A DNA stretch of 64,000 nucleotides from Bdellovibrionales bacterium RIFCSPHIGHO2_01_FULL_40_29 (GTDB lineage: Bacteria; Bdellovibrionota; Bdellovibrionia; Bdellovibrionales; Bdellovibrionaceae). The stretch lies in NCBI GenBank assembly GCA_001771815.1, contig MEPU01000013.1, forward strand, positions 434,001-498,000. Direction: 5' to 3'. A program made the position numbers and the translations under genes. A model generated the notes under the pieces. It saw nothing but the letters and a program-made list of their open reading frames with translations, ran no database searches and was not told where the DNA came from. Of this stretch, positions 51,406 to 59,959 are shown piece after piece (the first letter of the stretch is position 1; every line of letters starts with the position of its first letter).

Positions 51406-52128
51406 ATGTTTTCAAGCGTCACACAATTAATCGTGATTTTTATATTTGCATTTGGTCTTGGTGCCCAAGCTGAGCAAGCGCCGGCATTGATCCAAGTGAC
51501 AAGTTTCGCAGAAGTTTCGATGGAGCCCAATATTGCTGTTTTGCAATTGGAGATCTGGGCCAAGGCCGGATCTGCGAAACCTGCGCAGGAAGTGGCTGCG
51601 CGGTATTTTCAGAAAGTAAAGGCAACTATTGAGTCGTTCAAGATTAAGAAAGATGATTTTGTGACGACGAATTATAGCGTCACTCCGGATTATGTTTATG
51701 ATCAGAAAACTCAACAAAATCGGATTGTTGGTTTTCGGGTGACTCAGAATCTGCAAATTTCACTTCGTCAGGCTGAAAAGGCTGGATCGCTTGTGGATGA
51801 ATTAATTGGTGCTGAGAAAACCGATAAATCAGGCGTTAGCATTCAGTCAATTGGTTGGGATTCAGATAAAAAAGCGGCGGCGGAAACTCAGGCCATGAGT
51901 CAGGCCATTAAGAACGCAAAAAAACGCGCTGAAGACATGGCGACGGCGGCTGGAGTGAAAATCAAGGGATTGTATCGTCTAGCCAATTCACAAAGCCATG
52001 TTGAGCCTCAGCAATTAAGAGCGGCGATGAAATTTTCAATGACAGAGGCTGCATCGGATCAGACGCAATTACCTGCAGGAACAATTAAAGTTCGTGCGGA
52101 TGTGAGTGCCGATTATTTAATTCAGTAA
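51406..52128 (+). CDS. SIMPL-domain (DUF541) periplasmic protein
   Basis: A 240-residue secreted protein with a signal peptide (1-21) and one SIMPL/DUF541 domain: the opening IQVTSFAEVSMEPNIAVLQLEIWA strand pattern, KDDFVTTNYSVTPDYVYD, and the late VRADVSADYLI strand are typical of the YggE/BP26 group. These proteins form ring assemblies in the periplasm or outer membrane; their function is poorly defined. An AGAGGAG Shine-Dalgarno precedes the ATG. Confidence 0.88.
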   Translation: MFSSVTQLIVIFIFAFGLGAQAEQAPALIQVTSFAEVSMEPNIAVLQLEIWAKAGSAKPAQEVAARYFQKVKATIESFKIKKDDFVTTNYSVTPDYVYDQKTQQNRIVGFRVTQNLQISLRQAEKAGSLVDELIGAEKTDKSGVSIQSIGWDSDKKAAAETQAMSQAIKNAKKRAEDMATAAGVKIKGLYRLANSQSHVEPQQLRAAMKFSMTEAASDQTQLPAGTIKVRADVSADYLIQ

Positions 52129-52141
52129 TATTTTTTTTGTT

Positions 52142-53179
52142 TTATTTCTTTTTAGCTAATACAAAAAGTTCGCGGCCCTGACGGGTGGCAATGGATTGGC
52201 GCCAGCGGCTCCAGAAAAGAAAATGGAAAAATTTTTCGAGATGTTTGCGGATTTCCCATTCGGTGGCGCCGAATGGAGGGCCAGCGCGTTTCTCCATCAC
52301 ATAAAAAACGGCCATCAATTGGCCCTGTTCATGAAGCATACGGCGCCAAAGTCGGACCATTTCGCTGCGTTGATCGGGAGGAATGGCGCAAAAGCAGGTG
52401 TGTTCAAAAATAAGATCAAAGCTGTTGTTCCATTCTTGGGGTAAATCAAAAATATTGGATTCGTGAAAAATCAAATTGGGCAAATGGGCGTATTTTTCTT
52501 TACCGCGTTTGATGGCTTCTTTTGAAAAGTCGACGGCCGTGACGACATGACCGACCTCTGCAAATAAAGCAGCATCGTGACCTTCGCCGCAGCCTAAAAC
52601 CAGAATTCGAGATTTGGGTAATTTTAAACGTGGCAACATATCGACCAAAACGGGTGATGGGGCGGCTAAGTCCCATCCGGGAGTGCCTTCTTTGGCGTAA
52701 ACATCGACCCAAAAATTTGGTTTTTCAATTGTCGGCGTATCGATGTAATACGGCGGCGTGGAAATATAATTGCCTTGAGCGACAAAGCCTTCGTCATCAA
52801 AAGAATCCGATAAATTAAAAAGTTGCGCTTGAGCTTTTTCGGTCAGAACAAACGGAGCACCACCAATGGTTAATCCATTGAAGCGATCCCACGGATCGAG
52901 CGACCATTTTTTGGGATCAGCCAGGAATAAATTGTTGGCTGTCGATTGGATAAAAATTTTATTTTCTTTAAATTCAATAGCTATGATCTGCAGAGGATGA
53001 TCAAAGGATTCAACGATGTAATTTTCGTCTTGGAATTCGGTAACAAGTTGATATTTTTCAGTCAGTCGCAAATTTTGCTGAATCTCGTGAATGTCGTTGG
53101 GATTTCGTAAGGGAATATCGGATTCTGGGTCTAGAAAAATTTCTCCATTTTCATTGATAGAAAGAAATTTTTCAGACAT
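52142..53179 (-). CDS. TPMT-like thiol methyltransferase with N-terminal extension
   Basis: A 345-residue SAM-dependent methyltransferase. The C-terminal about 200 residues match the thiopurine/thiol methyltransferase group: FWVDVYAKEGTPGWDLAAPSPVL, the SAM motif ILVLGCGEGHDAALFA, and FDLIFEHTCFCAIPPDQR. The first about 150 residues are a separate domain without recognised homology, unusual for this family. It starts next to the stop of the membrane-protein gene at 53180, so the two are probably cotranscribed. Confidence 0.85.
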   Translation of the reverse strand: MSEKFLSINENGEIFLDPESDIPLRNPNDIHEIQQNLRLTEKYQLVTEFQDENYIVESFDHPLQIIAIEFKENKIFIQSTANNLFLADPKKWSLDPWDRFNGLTIGGAPFVLTEKAQAQLFNLSDSFDDEGFVAQGNYISTPPYYIDTPTIEKPNFWVDVYAKEGTPGWDLAAPSPVLVDMLPRLKLPKSRILVLGCGEGHDAALFAEVGHVVTAVDFSKEAIKRGKEKYAHLPNLIFHESNIFDLPQEWNNSFDLIFEHTCFCAIPPDQRSEMVRLWRRMLHEQGQLMAVFYVMEKRAGPPFGATEWEIRKHLEKFFHFLFWSRWRQSIATRQGRELFVLAKKK

Positions 53180-53647
53180 TTACTTGGTCGTTTTTTCTTC
53201 AGGAATGGGTTCTGATGTTATGGCCGGTGTTTCGGTGCCGTCCGTGCTAATAACGATTCCTTCTTTAAATTCGATGGCATTGGTATCTGTTTTTACAGAT
53301 TGAATAACCCACTTTTGAATATTTGGATCTTCAGAAATACTGCGATTTAAAATCGCTTGGCCAGAGATTTGTTGCTCTGAAGATTCTTGATCTTCTAAGG
53401 TGTCATTAAACTTATACGAAAAATAAGCCTTGATTTTGTTGTCATCGAGTTTTTCGGTATAGATTTTACTGAGTTCAAAATTCGATGAATTTGGTCGATT
53501 GGCTTTGATGGTATCCTGAATCATAATTGCCAATTTGCTTTGAATTCCAGCATGTACGTCAATTCCAATCGTGCTTTTTGTCGTTAGCAGGCTCCATGTC
53601 CAAACAAAGGCTGCTACAAAGATAAAAAAACTGACTAACTTTATCAT
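53180..53647 (-). CDS. Small membrane-anchored protein of unknown function
   Basis: A 155-residue protein with one N-terminal membrane helix (about 4-20) and a polar extracytoplasmic domain with strands such as KIKAYFSYKF and QKWVIQSVKTD, ending in a Thr/Glu/Pro-rich tail. The ATG at 53647 has AGGAGA upstream, better than a longer start at 53668. It is the first gene before the methyltransferase. Confidence 0.65.
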   Translation of the reverse strand: MIKLVSFFIFVAAFVWTWSLLTTKSTIGIDVHAGIQSKLAIMIQDTIKANRPNSSNFELSKIYTEKLDDNKIKAYFSYKFNDTLEDQESSEQQISGQAILNRSISEDPNIQKWVIQSVKTDTNAIEFKEGIVISTDGTETPAITSEPIPEEKTTK

Positions 53648-53768
53648 AAAGTCTCCTGTTGGGGGCATTACTCTTAGCCCCGCCGCGTCCGTGTGACAAG
53701 ATTAGTTCAACATGCTAGCGTCGAATTAACAAGAAATTTACCCACCTAGATCAAGGGATGAATAACGC

Positions 53769-54320
53769 ATGTTTAAGCTGAAATTAAGTAATGCAAAGAC
53801 AACGCAAATCTATATGCAAAAATTGAAAGATTTCAAAACTTGGGCTCAAGTAAAAAGTCCAAAGTCGATTCGACCAGCGCTTAGCTATACGTTGGGCTGG
53901 CTGTCTCCGGAATTGCTGGGGACGGGATTTCGTATGATTGAAGTCTCAGATTTTGAAATGAAGGCATTAATTCCCGCGGATGCGGCGAATAAAGATGGTT
54001 CAGGACAAATTCATCAAGGTTTGGTTTTGAATGCTGTTTTGGAATTGGCGACCACATTTACTCATCGTCATATGGAAACCAGTTTTTATCATGTTGAATC
54101 CAGTGAAGTTAAGATTTCTAAGAAATTAAAATGGAATGAAGGGTTGGCATTGCATGTGACCAAAACAGATTCTGAATTTGATGATTTTTTTTCAGAACTT
54201 CAAAAAAATAAGAAAGCGCAACTGAGCTTTCGAGTCAGTATTGAAGTCGGCGAGCGAAAGAAAACAGATACTGTTGATGTGAAATTGATTTGTGTACCAA
54301 CCCCTTTGTTAACTTCGTAG
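53769..54320 (+). CDS. Hotdog-fold (DUF4442/thioesterase-like) protein
   Basis: A 183-residue protein whose central region follows the hotdog thioesterase pattern: [19 protein letters not shown], then [23 protein letters not shown] where the long helix lies. The usual catalytic residues are not clear, so whether it is an acyl-CoA thioesterase is uncertain. It lies 13 bp before the MCC beta gene and is probably part of that operon, which favours a CoA-ester role. Confidence 0.6.
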   Translation: MFKLKLSNAKTTQIYMQKLKDFKTWAQVKSPKSIRPALSYTLGWLSPELLGTGFRMIEVSDFEMKALIPADAANKDGSGQIHQGLVLNAVLELATTFTHRHMETSFYHVESSEVKISKKLKWNEGLALHVTKTDSEFDDFFSELQKNKKAQLSFRVSIEVGERKKTDTVDVKLICVPTPLLTS

Positions 54321-54333
54321 AAGGCACCTTATT

Positions 54334-55938
54334 ATGATTTTAGAAACCCAATTGGATGTTCAATCAGAAGAGTATCGAAAAAATAAAGCCGCATTGCTCG
54401 AGCAAGTCAGCGATTGGCGCCGTAAGGTTGAATTTGCAAAACTAGGTGGCGGAACTGAAGCATTGAAAAAGCATAAAGCCCGTGGAAAATTAACGGCACG
54501 CGAGCGCATTGAAGGATTATTAGATCCAGGGACAGCTTTTCTAGAGTTTTCAACATTAGCGGCTTTGGATATGTATGATGGTCAAGCTCCGGGTAGCGGA
54601 GTTATTACCGGTATTGGTGTCATCGAAGGGACTGAATGTATTTTGGTGGCCAATGATGCCACGGTTAAGGGTGGAACCTATTTTCCAATGACCGTAAAAA
54701 AACATTTACGGGCTCAGGAAATTGCCATGGAAAATGGCCTGCCATGTATTTATTTAGTGGATAGTGGTGGCGCGTATTTGCCATTGCAATCGGAAGTATT
54801 TCCTGACCGAGATCATTTTGGTCGTATTTTTTATAATCAAGCCCGCATGAGTGCACTGGGAATTTCACAAATATCAGTCGTGATGGGTTCCTGCACAGCC
54901 GGCGGAGCCTATGTTCCATCGATGAGTGATGAAAATGTGATTGTTAAAGATAATGGGACCATATTTTTGGGTGGTCCTCCGTTGGTTCGCGCGGCCACGG
55001 GTGAAATTGTGGATGCTCAGGATTTGGGTGGAGCACATACCCATTGCGAGATCTCTGGCGTCACCGATCATTTCGCCGAAGATGATCATCATGCGATCGA
55101 GATCACGCGATCGATTGTGAAACATTTGAATAAACGTAAAGTTGTAAATATTAAAACTCAACCGATTGAAGAACCGCTTTACTCAGCCGAAGAACTTTAT
55201 GGAGTATTGCCTGCAGATTCACGGATTCCATTTGATATTCGTGAAGTGATTGCGCGAATCGTGGATGGGTCTCAGTTTCACGAGTTTAAGCCACTTTTTG
55301 GAAAAACCTTAGTGACTGGATTTGCTCATATCTGGGGAATGCCCGTTGGGATTATTGCTAATAATGGAGTTCTATTCAGCGAGAGCGCTCAGAAGGCCGC
55401 CCATTTTATTCAATTGTGTGAGCAGCGCGAAGTTCCATTGATCTTTTTGCAAAATATCACGGGCTTTATGGTCGGAAAAAAATATGAGCATGAGGGCATT
55501 GCGAAACACGGAGCCAAAATGGTGATGGCAGTTTCGAACGCTCGGGTTCCAAAATTTACAGTGGTCATTGGTGGATCCTATGGAGCTGGAAATTATGGAA
55601 TGTGTGGACGGGCATATCAACCGCGACAATTGTGGATGTGGCCTAACGCACGAATCAGCGTGATGGGTGGCGAGCAAGCTGCCAATGTTTTATTAACTGT
55701 AAAAATGGATCAAATGGCAGCGAAGGGTCAATCGATGACAGTCGCAGAACAGGCTGAATTCAAAAGACCAACGCTAGAAAAATTCGAAAGCGAGAGTTCG
55801 GCCTATTTTTCAACAGCACGTATTTGGGATGATGGAATTATTGATCCTAAAGACACCCGAACTGTTTTAGCTTTGGGAATTTCGGCCAGTTTAAATTGTG
55901 CTTGGGGACCAAAACAGCAGGGCGTTTTTAGAATGTAA
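54334..55938 (+). CDS. mccB: Methylcrotonoyl-CoA carboxylase, carboxyltransferase (beta) subunit
   Basis: A 534-residue biotin-dependent carboxyltransferase subunit of the leucine pathway, converting 3-methylcrotonyl-CoA to 3-methylglutaconyl-CoA. The [17 protein letters not shown] opening, [60 protein letters not shown], and the C-terminal [23 protein letters not shown] segments match MCC beta closely. Length is normal. It heads the catabolic cluster with the downstream hydratase gene 12 bp away. Confidence 0.93.
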   Translation: MILETQLDVQSEEYRKNKAALLEQVSDWRRKVEFAKLGGGTEALKKHKARGKLTARERIEGLLDPGTAFLEFSTLAALDMYDGQAPGSGVITGIGVIEGTECILVANDATVKGGTYFPMTVKKHLRAQEIAMENGLPCIYLVDSGGAYLPLQSEVFPDRDHFGRIFYNQARMSALGISQISVVMGSCTAGGAYVPSMSDENVIVKDNGTIFLGGPPLVRAATGEIVDAQDLGGAHTHCEISGVTDHFAEDDHHAIEITRSIVKHLNKRKVVNIKTQPIEEPLYSAEELYGVLPADSRIPFDIREVIARIVDGSQFHEFKPLFGKTLVTGFAHIWGMPVGIIANNGVLFSESAQKAAHFIQLCEQREVPLIFLQNITGFMVGKKYEHEGIAKHGAKMVMAVSNARVPKFTVVIGGSYGAGNYGMCGRAYQPRQLWMWPNARISVMGGEQAANVLLTVKMDQMAAKGQSMTVAEQAEFKRPTLEKFESESSAYFSTARIWDDGIIDPKDTRTVLALGISASLNCAWGPKQQGVFRM

Positions 55939-55950
55939 TCAGGAGTGAGC

Positions 55951-56700
55951 ATGAAGTTTTTAAAAATTGAAGATCTCGGTGAGTTTAAAGTTATTTCGTT
56001 GAATCGACCTGAGGTTAAGAACGCATTTCATCCTGAAATGATCTCAGAAATAACGGAAGTATTTACTGATTTCGCGAATGATAAAAAAACCAAAAGCATT
56101 GTGTTGCAAGGCCAGGGTACGGCTTTTTGCGCGGGTGCCGATTTAAATTGGATGAAAGAAATGGTCAACTACACGTTTGATCAGAATCTGAAAGATTCCG
56201 AAAAGTTATGGATGATGTTTGAAGCCATTGCCTTTTGCCCTGTTCCAGTAATTGGAGTGGCTCATGGAGCTGCGTTTGGTGGGGCTTTGGGGTTAATCGC
56301 TTGCTGTGATTATGTTTTTGCCGAGGAAAAAACACAGTTTTGCTTCAGCGAAGTGAAGTTAGGCTTAGCTCCGGCGGTGATTTCTAGTTTTATAAAACGT
56401 AAAATTTCTGAAGGCTCTGCGCGGTCTTTAATGCTATCTGCAGAAGTTTTTTCAACAGAAAAAGCAGTGGCAATTGGATTGGTTCATTCTACATTTAGTG
56501 GCGTATTCGATCTTGAAAAATCGTTGAAAAATTTTTCAAGTAATGGAACAGAAGCCATGCGGGAAACAAAAAAATTACTTAATCAACTTTCTGGTTCGGA
56601 TTGGGATAAGCAAAAAAAACTGACGACAACTGTTATTTCTGAGCGACGGATGAGCGCCGAAGGCCAAGAGCGACTTAAAAAGTTTGTCGATAAAAAATAG
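55951..56700 (+). CDS. liuC: Enoyl-CoA hydratase/isomerase family protein (methylglutaconyl-CoA hydratase-like)
   Basis: A 249-residue crotonase-family enzyme. The oxyanion loop is in QGTAFCAGADLNWM (about 54-67) and the second one in GVAHGAAFGGALGLIACCDYVFA. The position between MCC subunits and HMG-CoA lyase supports the hydratase forming HMG-CoA from 3-methylglutaconyl-CoA. The start at 55951 has AGGAG five nt upstream; a GTG two codons earlier is less likely. The C-terminal helix ends in RLKKFVDKK. Confidence 0.85.
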   Translation: MKFLKIEDLGEFKVISLNRPEVKNAFHPEMISEITEVFTDFANDKKTKSIVLQGQGTAFCAGADLNWMKEMVNYTFDQNLKDSEKLWMMFEAIAFCPVPVIGVAHGAAFGGALGLIACCDYVFAEEKTQFCFSEVKLGLAPAVISSFIKRKISEGSARSLMLSAEVFSTEKAVAIGLVHSTFSGVFDLEKSLKNFSSNGTEAMRETKKLLNQLSGSDWDKQKKLTTTVISERRMSAEGQERLKKFVDKK

Positions 56701-56701
56701 G

Positions 56702-57079
56702 TTAGCTGTCCTTGACGGGTGTATAAACGGTCACAAACAGTTCCGTTTCCTCGATCAAATCTTCATCAGGAAATTGTTGTTTATAAAAAGCTGAGTACTC
56801 GTTATGAAATTTTTCAACATTATCACCGAATCCAATGAGCTGTAAAAGCCGTGGATTGGGTTCGCCAAAAGTGGTTGTGAAGGCCTCGACCAATTTGGCT
56901 TTCCCAAGCTCTTCTTTTTGCATATTGCAGACAAGATACGTATGACCCACTTCGGCAACACGCTCGTCTGTTAGTCCTGGCGAAATTTTTTCAATACGAT
57001 CTTTTGGCTCACAGCTAACAAAAATGCCACTTTTTAAGATCTGCATTGAAATAGGATCTAAATATAACCCAATTTTCAT
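56702..57079 (-). CDS. Unknown protein encoded antisense within the liu cluster
   Basis: A 125-residue soluble acidic protein on the opposite strand, filling the 430-bp space between the hydratase and biotin carboxylase genes. It shows no signal, membrane helix or recognised domain; sequence has several aromatic residues and two cysteines. Its stop lies 1 bp from the hydratase stop and its start is 53 bp from the start of the divergent carboxylase gene. Codon use resembles a real gene, so it is likely coding, but its role is unknown. Confidence 0.6.
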   Translation of the reverse strand: MKIGLYLDPISMQILKSGIFVSCEPKDRIEKISPGLTDERVAEVGHTYLVCNMQKEELGKAKLVEAFTTTFGEPNPRLLQLIGFGDNVEKFHNEYSAFYKQQFPDEDLIEETELFVTVYTPVKDS

Positions 57080-57132
57080 AAGTTTATTTTACAGAAAGTG
57101 ACATCCAATTAAAACAAGATTATAAAAAAAAG

Positions 57133-58611
57133 ATGAAATCTATTCACCGAGTTGCAATCGCTAATCGTGGAGAAGTGGCAGTTCGCATCATTCGTGCATG
57201 CGAAGAGCTAGGCTTAGAGACTGTTTTGCTTCATTCAGACGCAGACATTGATTCTCGAGCGTATCGTTTGGCGACGAAAACAATTTGTATTGGTCCAGCT
57301 CCGACGGCACAAAGTTATTTGAATATTTCCGCAAATATTGATGCGGCATTAGCCTCCGGCGCGGATGCGATTCATCCTGGGTTTGGTTTTTTATCTGAAA
57401 ATGCTGATTTTGCCCAAGCGTGTGAAGACGCTGGCTTAATTTTTATTGGACCAAGTGTTGAGGCCATTCGAACTTTGGGCGATAAAATGACTTTTAAAGC
57501 GTTGGCTAAAAAAGCCAATTTGCCATTGATTCCTGGATATGAGGGTTCTGATCAATCTGTAGAAACATTGGTGGCGGAGGCCGAGAAAATTGGTTTTCCA
57601 GTTATTGTCAAAGCGGCTGCTGGCGGTGGTGGTCGTGGAATGAAGTTGCTGACATCTTCAAGCGAAGCCAAAGATCTTATTGAATCTGCGCAGCGGGAAT
57701 CTTTGTCGGCATTTGGTTCCGAGAAAGTTTTTCTTGAAAAGTACCTGGGGCATGCCAAGCATATTGAATTTCAAATATTTGGAGACAGCACAGGACATGT
57801 GGTGCATTTATTTGATCGTGAATGCTCTGTTCAGCGTCGCCATCAAAAAATTATTGAAGAGGCCACATCGCCATCACTGACCGATGAATTGCGCCGTCAA
57901 ATGGCCGAGGTGGCCTGCACCATTGCAACATTAGGAAAATACAAGAACGCGGGAACCGTTGAGTTCTTGCTTCAAGATAATAAGTTCTATTTGCTCGAGG
58001 TGAATACGCGGTTGCAAGTTGAACATCCGGTTACCGAAGAAGTTGTTGGCGTGGATTTAGTAAAAATGCAAATTTTAACGGCCGCAAATAACTTTGTCTT
58101 TGGAAACAAGGATATTCGAATACCCAAAGGCCACGCAATTGAGTGTCGAGTGTATGCGGAAGATCCTTTCATGAATGGGATGCCATCGACCGGAAAAATT
58201 GGGACACAAATTTGGCCCGAAGGTCCTCGTCGTCGCTATGAGTATGGGTTTGACGAGGGCGATACAATCACGGCGCATTACGATCCCATGATTGCTAAAG
58301 TTATTGTGTGGGATGAGAATCGTCCACGCGCGATTCAAAAAATGATTCGCACGTTGAAGGACTGTGTTATTTTTGGAGTGCACACGAATATTCCTTATCT
58401 TATTGAAATTTTAGATCATCCTGATTTTCGAGATGGGTCTATGACCACCAGATTCATCGAAAAGCATTTTTCAGAAGGTCTGCAAAAATCAGAAGAGAAT
58501 TTAAAATGGGCCCCGCAAGTTTATAAAAAATATTTAGAAGTTTCTTCATCGGGTGGTCATCACCAGAGCTCCATTTCTTCTCCGTGGCAGTTTTCTTGGA
58601 GAGGTATTTGA
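57133..58611 (+). CDS. mccA: Methylcrotonoyl-CoA carboxylase biotin carboxylase subunit (split alpha)
   Basis: A 492-residue biotin carboxylase that uses ATP and bicarbonate to carboxylate biotin. The MKSIHRVAIANRGEVAVRIIRA opening, the AAAGGGGRGMK ATP-grasp glycine loop, HIEFQIFGDS, ERECSVQRRHQK-type segment (DRECSVQRRHQKIIEEA), EVNTRLQVEHPVTEE and PEGPRRRYEYGFDEGDTI are intact. Normal MCC alpha is about 660 residues with C-terminal BT and biotin domains; here the frame stops at SPWQFSWRGI, just where the BT domain begins, and continues as a separate gene in another frame. Confidence 0.92.
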   Translation: MKSIHRVAIANRGEVAVRIIRACEELGLETVLLHSDADIDSRAYRLATKTICIGPAPTAQSYLNISANIDAALASGADAIHPGFGFLSENADFAQACEDAGLIFIGPSVEAIRTLGDKMTFKALAKKANLPLIPGYEGSDQSVETLVAEAEKIGFPVIVKAAAGGGGRGMKLLTSSSEAKDLIESAQRESLSAFGSEKVFLEKYLGHAKHIEFQIFGDSTGHVVHLFDRECSVQRRHQKIIEEATSPSLTDELRRQMAEVACTIATLGKYKNAGTVEFLLQDNKFYLLEVNTRLQVEHPVTEEVVGVDLVKMQILTAANNFVFGNKDIRIPKGHAIECRVYAEDPFMNGMPSTGKIGTQIWPEGPRRRYEYGFDEGDTITAHYDPMIAKVIVWDENRPRAIQKMIRTLKDCVIFGVHTNIPYLIEILDHPDFRDGSMTTRFIEKHFSEGLQKSEENLKWAPQVYKKYLEVSSSGGHHQSSISSPWQFSWRGI

Positions 58612-59012
58612 TGAGCCAACTCAAAGAAGTTAAAGTTTTAATCGATGGGATCGAGACTACTGTCCTTGCACAAACCATTGGTCAAAAGTTTTGGTGCAAC
58701 GTCAATTCCAAGACTTATTGTTTTGATATTTCTGAAGTTTCAGGTGGAACCCAAGGTCGAAAAAATAAAGCTCAGGTGAAGACGCCTCATTTAATTTTAG
58801 CCCCAATGCCGGGTAAAATTACTAAAATATTTATTGATTCCGGCTCACAGGTTCAAAAATCTCAGGCCCTTTTGGTGATGGAAGCCATGAAAATGGAGTA
58901 CACATTAAAATCTGATCTGAACACAGTGGTTGAAAAAGTTAATGTTCAAGTTGGAGATCAGGTGACTTTAGGGTCACTATTGATCGAACTTAAGCCCGAG
59001 GTTGTCGTATGA
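58611..59012 (+). CDS. Biotin carboxyl carrier protein (C-terminal part of MCC alpha)
   Basis: A 133-residue protein ending in a biotinyl domain with the EAMKMEYTLK motif; K94 is the biotin attachment site. The first about 55 residues look like the remainder of the BT domain of MCC alpha (VKVLIDGIETTVLAQTIGQKFW). Its ATG overlaps the mccA stop (TGATG), so translation is probably coupled. The split is either natural gene fission or a frameshift in this sequence; both parts together make about 625 residues, close to normal. Confidence 0.9.
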   Translation: MSQLKEVKVLIDGIETTVLAQTIGQKFWCNVNSKTYCFDISEVSGGTQGRKNKAQVKTPHLILAPMPGKITKIFIDSGSQVQKSQALLVMEAMKMEYTLKSDLNTVVEKVNVQVGDQVTLGSLLIELKPEVVV

Positions 59013-59923
59013 AATCAGTCAAGATTGTAGAAGTTGGACTTCGAGATGGTTTGCAAAATGAAACCACGATGCTTTCGGTAGATCAGCGATTAGTTTTGCT
59101 TAAAAAATTAATTGAAGCGGGTGTGACTCATTTTGAAATTGGTGCTTTTGTTTCTCCAGAGTGGGTCCCGCAAATGTCAGTGACTGCAGATTTGATTGGG
59201 AAGTATTACTCCAGCTCTGTATACAATAAAAAATTTTCCGCAAGCGTTTTAGTACCTAATGAAAAAGGGATGCGTTTGGCCATCGAGGCTGGCGTCAAAG
59301 AAGTTGCTATTTTTGCTTCGTGCTCAGAGACTTTTTCGAAAAAAAATATCAACTGCACAATAGATGAAAGCTTTGAACGATTTAAGCCAGTTATTGCCTT
59401 GGCTAAAAAACATAAGATCAAAGTTCGAGGTTATCTATCCACGTGTTTTAGCTGTCCTTTTGAGGGCGCGATTTCTCAAAAAAAAGTGATCGCGATAGCG
59501 CGCCGAATGTTCAAACTTGGTGTTTACGAAGTTTCTATTGGTGATACGATTGGGGCGGCTCATGTTGGAGAAGTCCGCACACTTTTTTCAAAATTAAAAA
59601 AGGCTATTCCTATTAAAAATTTAGCGGGTCATTTTCACGATACTCGTGGTCAGGCATTGGCAAATATTTTAGCGGCCTATGACCTGGGTGTGCGAACGTT
59701 TGACACCAGTTTGGGTGGATTGGGTGGATGTCCTTATGCTCCGGGTGCTTCAGGTAATGTGGCCACCGAAGACGTTGTTTATATGTTTGAAGGCATGAAA
59801 GTAAAAACAGGTTTAAAGTTGGATAAATTAGTTGAATTAAATCAGTGGCTACAGCCACTAATGAATCATTCCTTGCCATCCAAAGTGGGTCGAGTCGGTC
59901 GATTGAAACCCCTGAAAAAATAG
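59009..59923 (+). CDS. mvaB: Hydroxymethylglutaryl-CoA lyase
   Basis: A 304-residue TIM-barrel lyase splitting HMG-CoA into acetoacetate and acetyl-CoA, the last step of leucine breakdown. The opening VEVGLRDGLQNE (about 7-18) with the catalytic Arg-Asp is diagnostic, the metal ligands are in GHFHDTRGQALAN, and the catalytic cysteine loop is GGCPYAPGASGNVATED. It overlaps the preceding carrier gene by 4 bp, completing the operon. Confidence 0.94.
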   Translation: MKSVKIVEVGLRDGLQNETTMLSVDQRLVLLKKLIEAGVTHFEIGAFVSPEWVPQMSVTADLIGKYYSSSVYNKKFSASVLVPNEKGMRLAIEAGVKEVAIFASCSETFSKKNINCTIDESFERFKPVIALAKKHKIKVRGYLSTCFSCPFEGAISQKKVIAIARRMFKLGVYEVSIGDTIGAAHVGEVRTLFSKLKKAIPIKNLAGHFHDTRGQALANILAAYDLGVRTFDTSLGGLGGCPYAPGASGNVATEDVVYMFEGMKVKTGLKLDKLVELNQWLQPLMNHSLPSKVGRVGRLKPLKK

Positions 59924-59959
59924 ATTTTTTACGGCCCTACTCTTGCTTTCACAAGAGAT

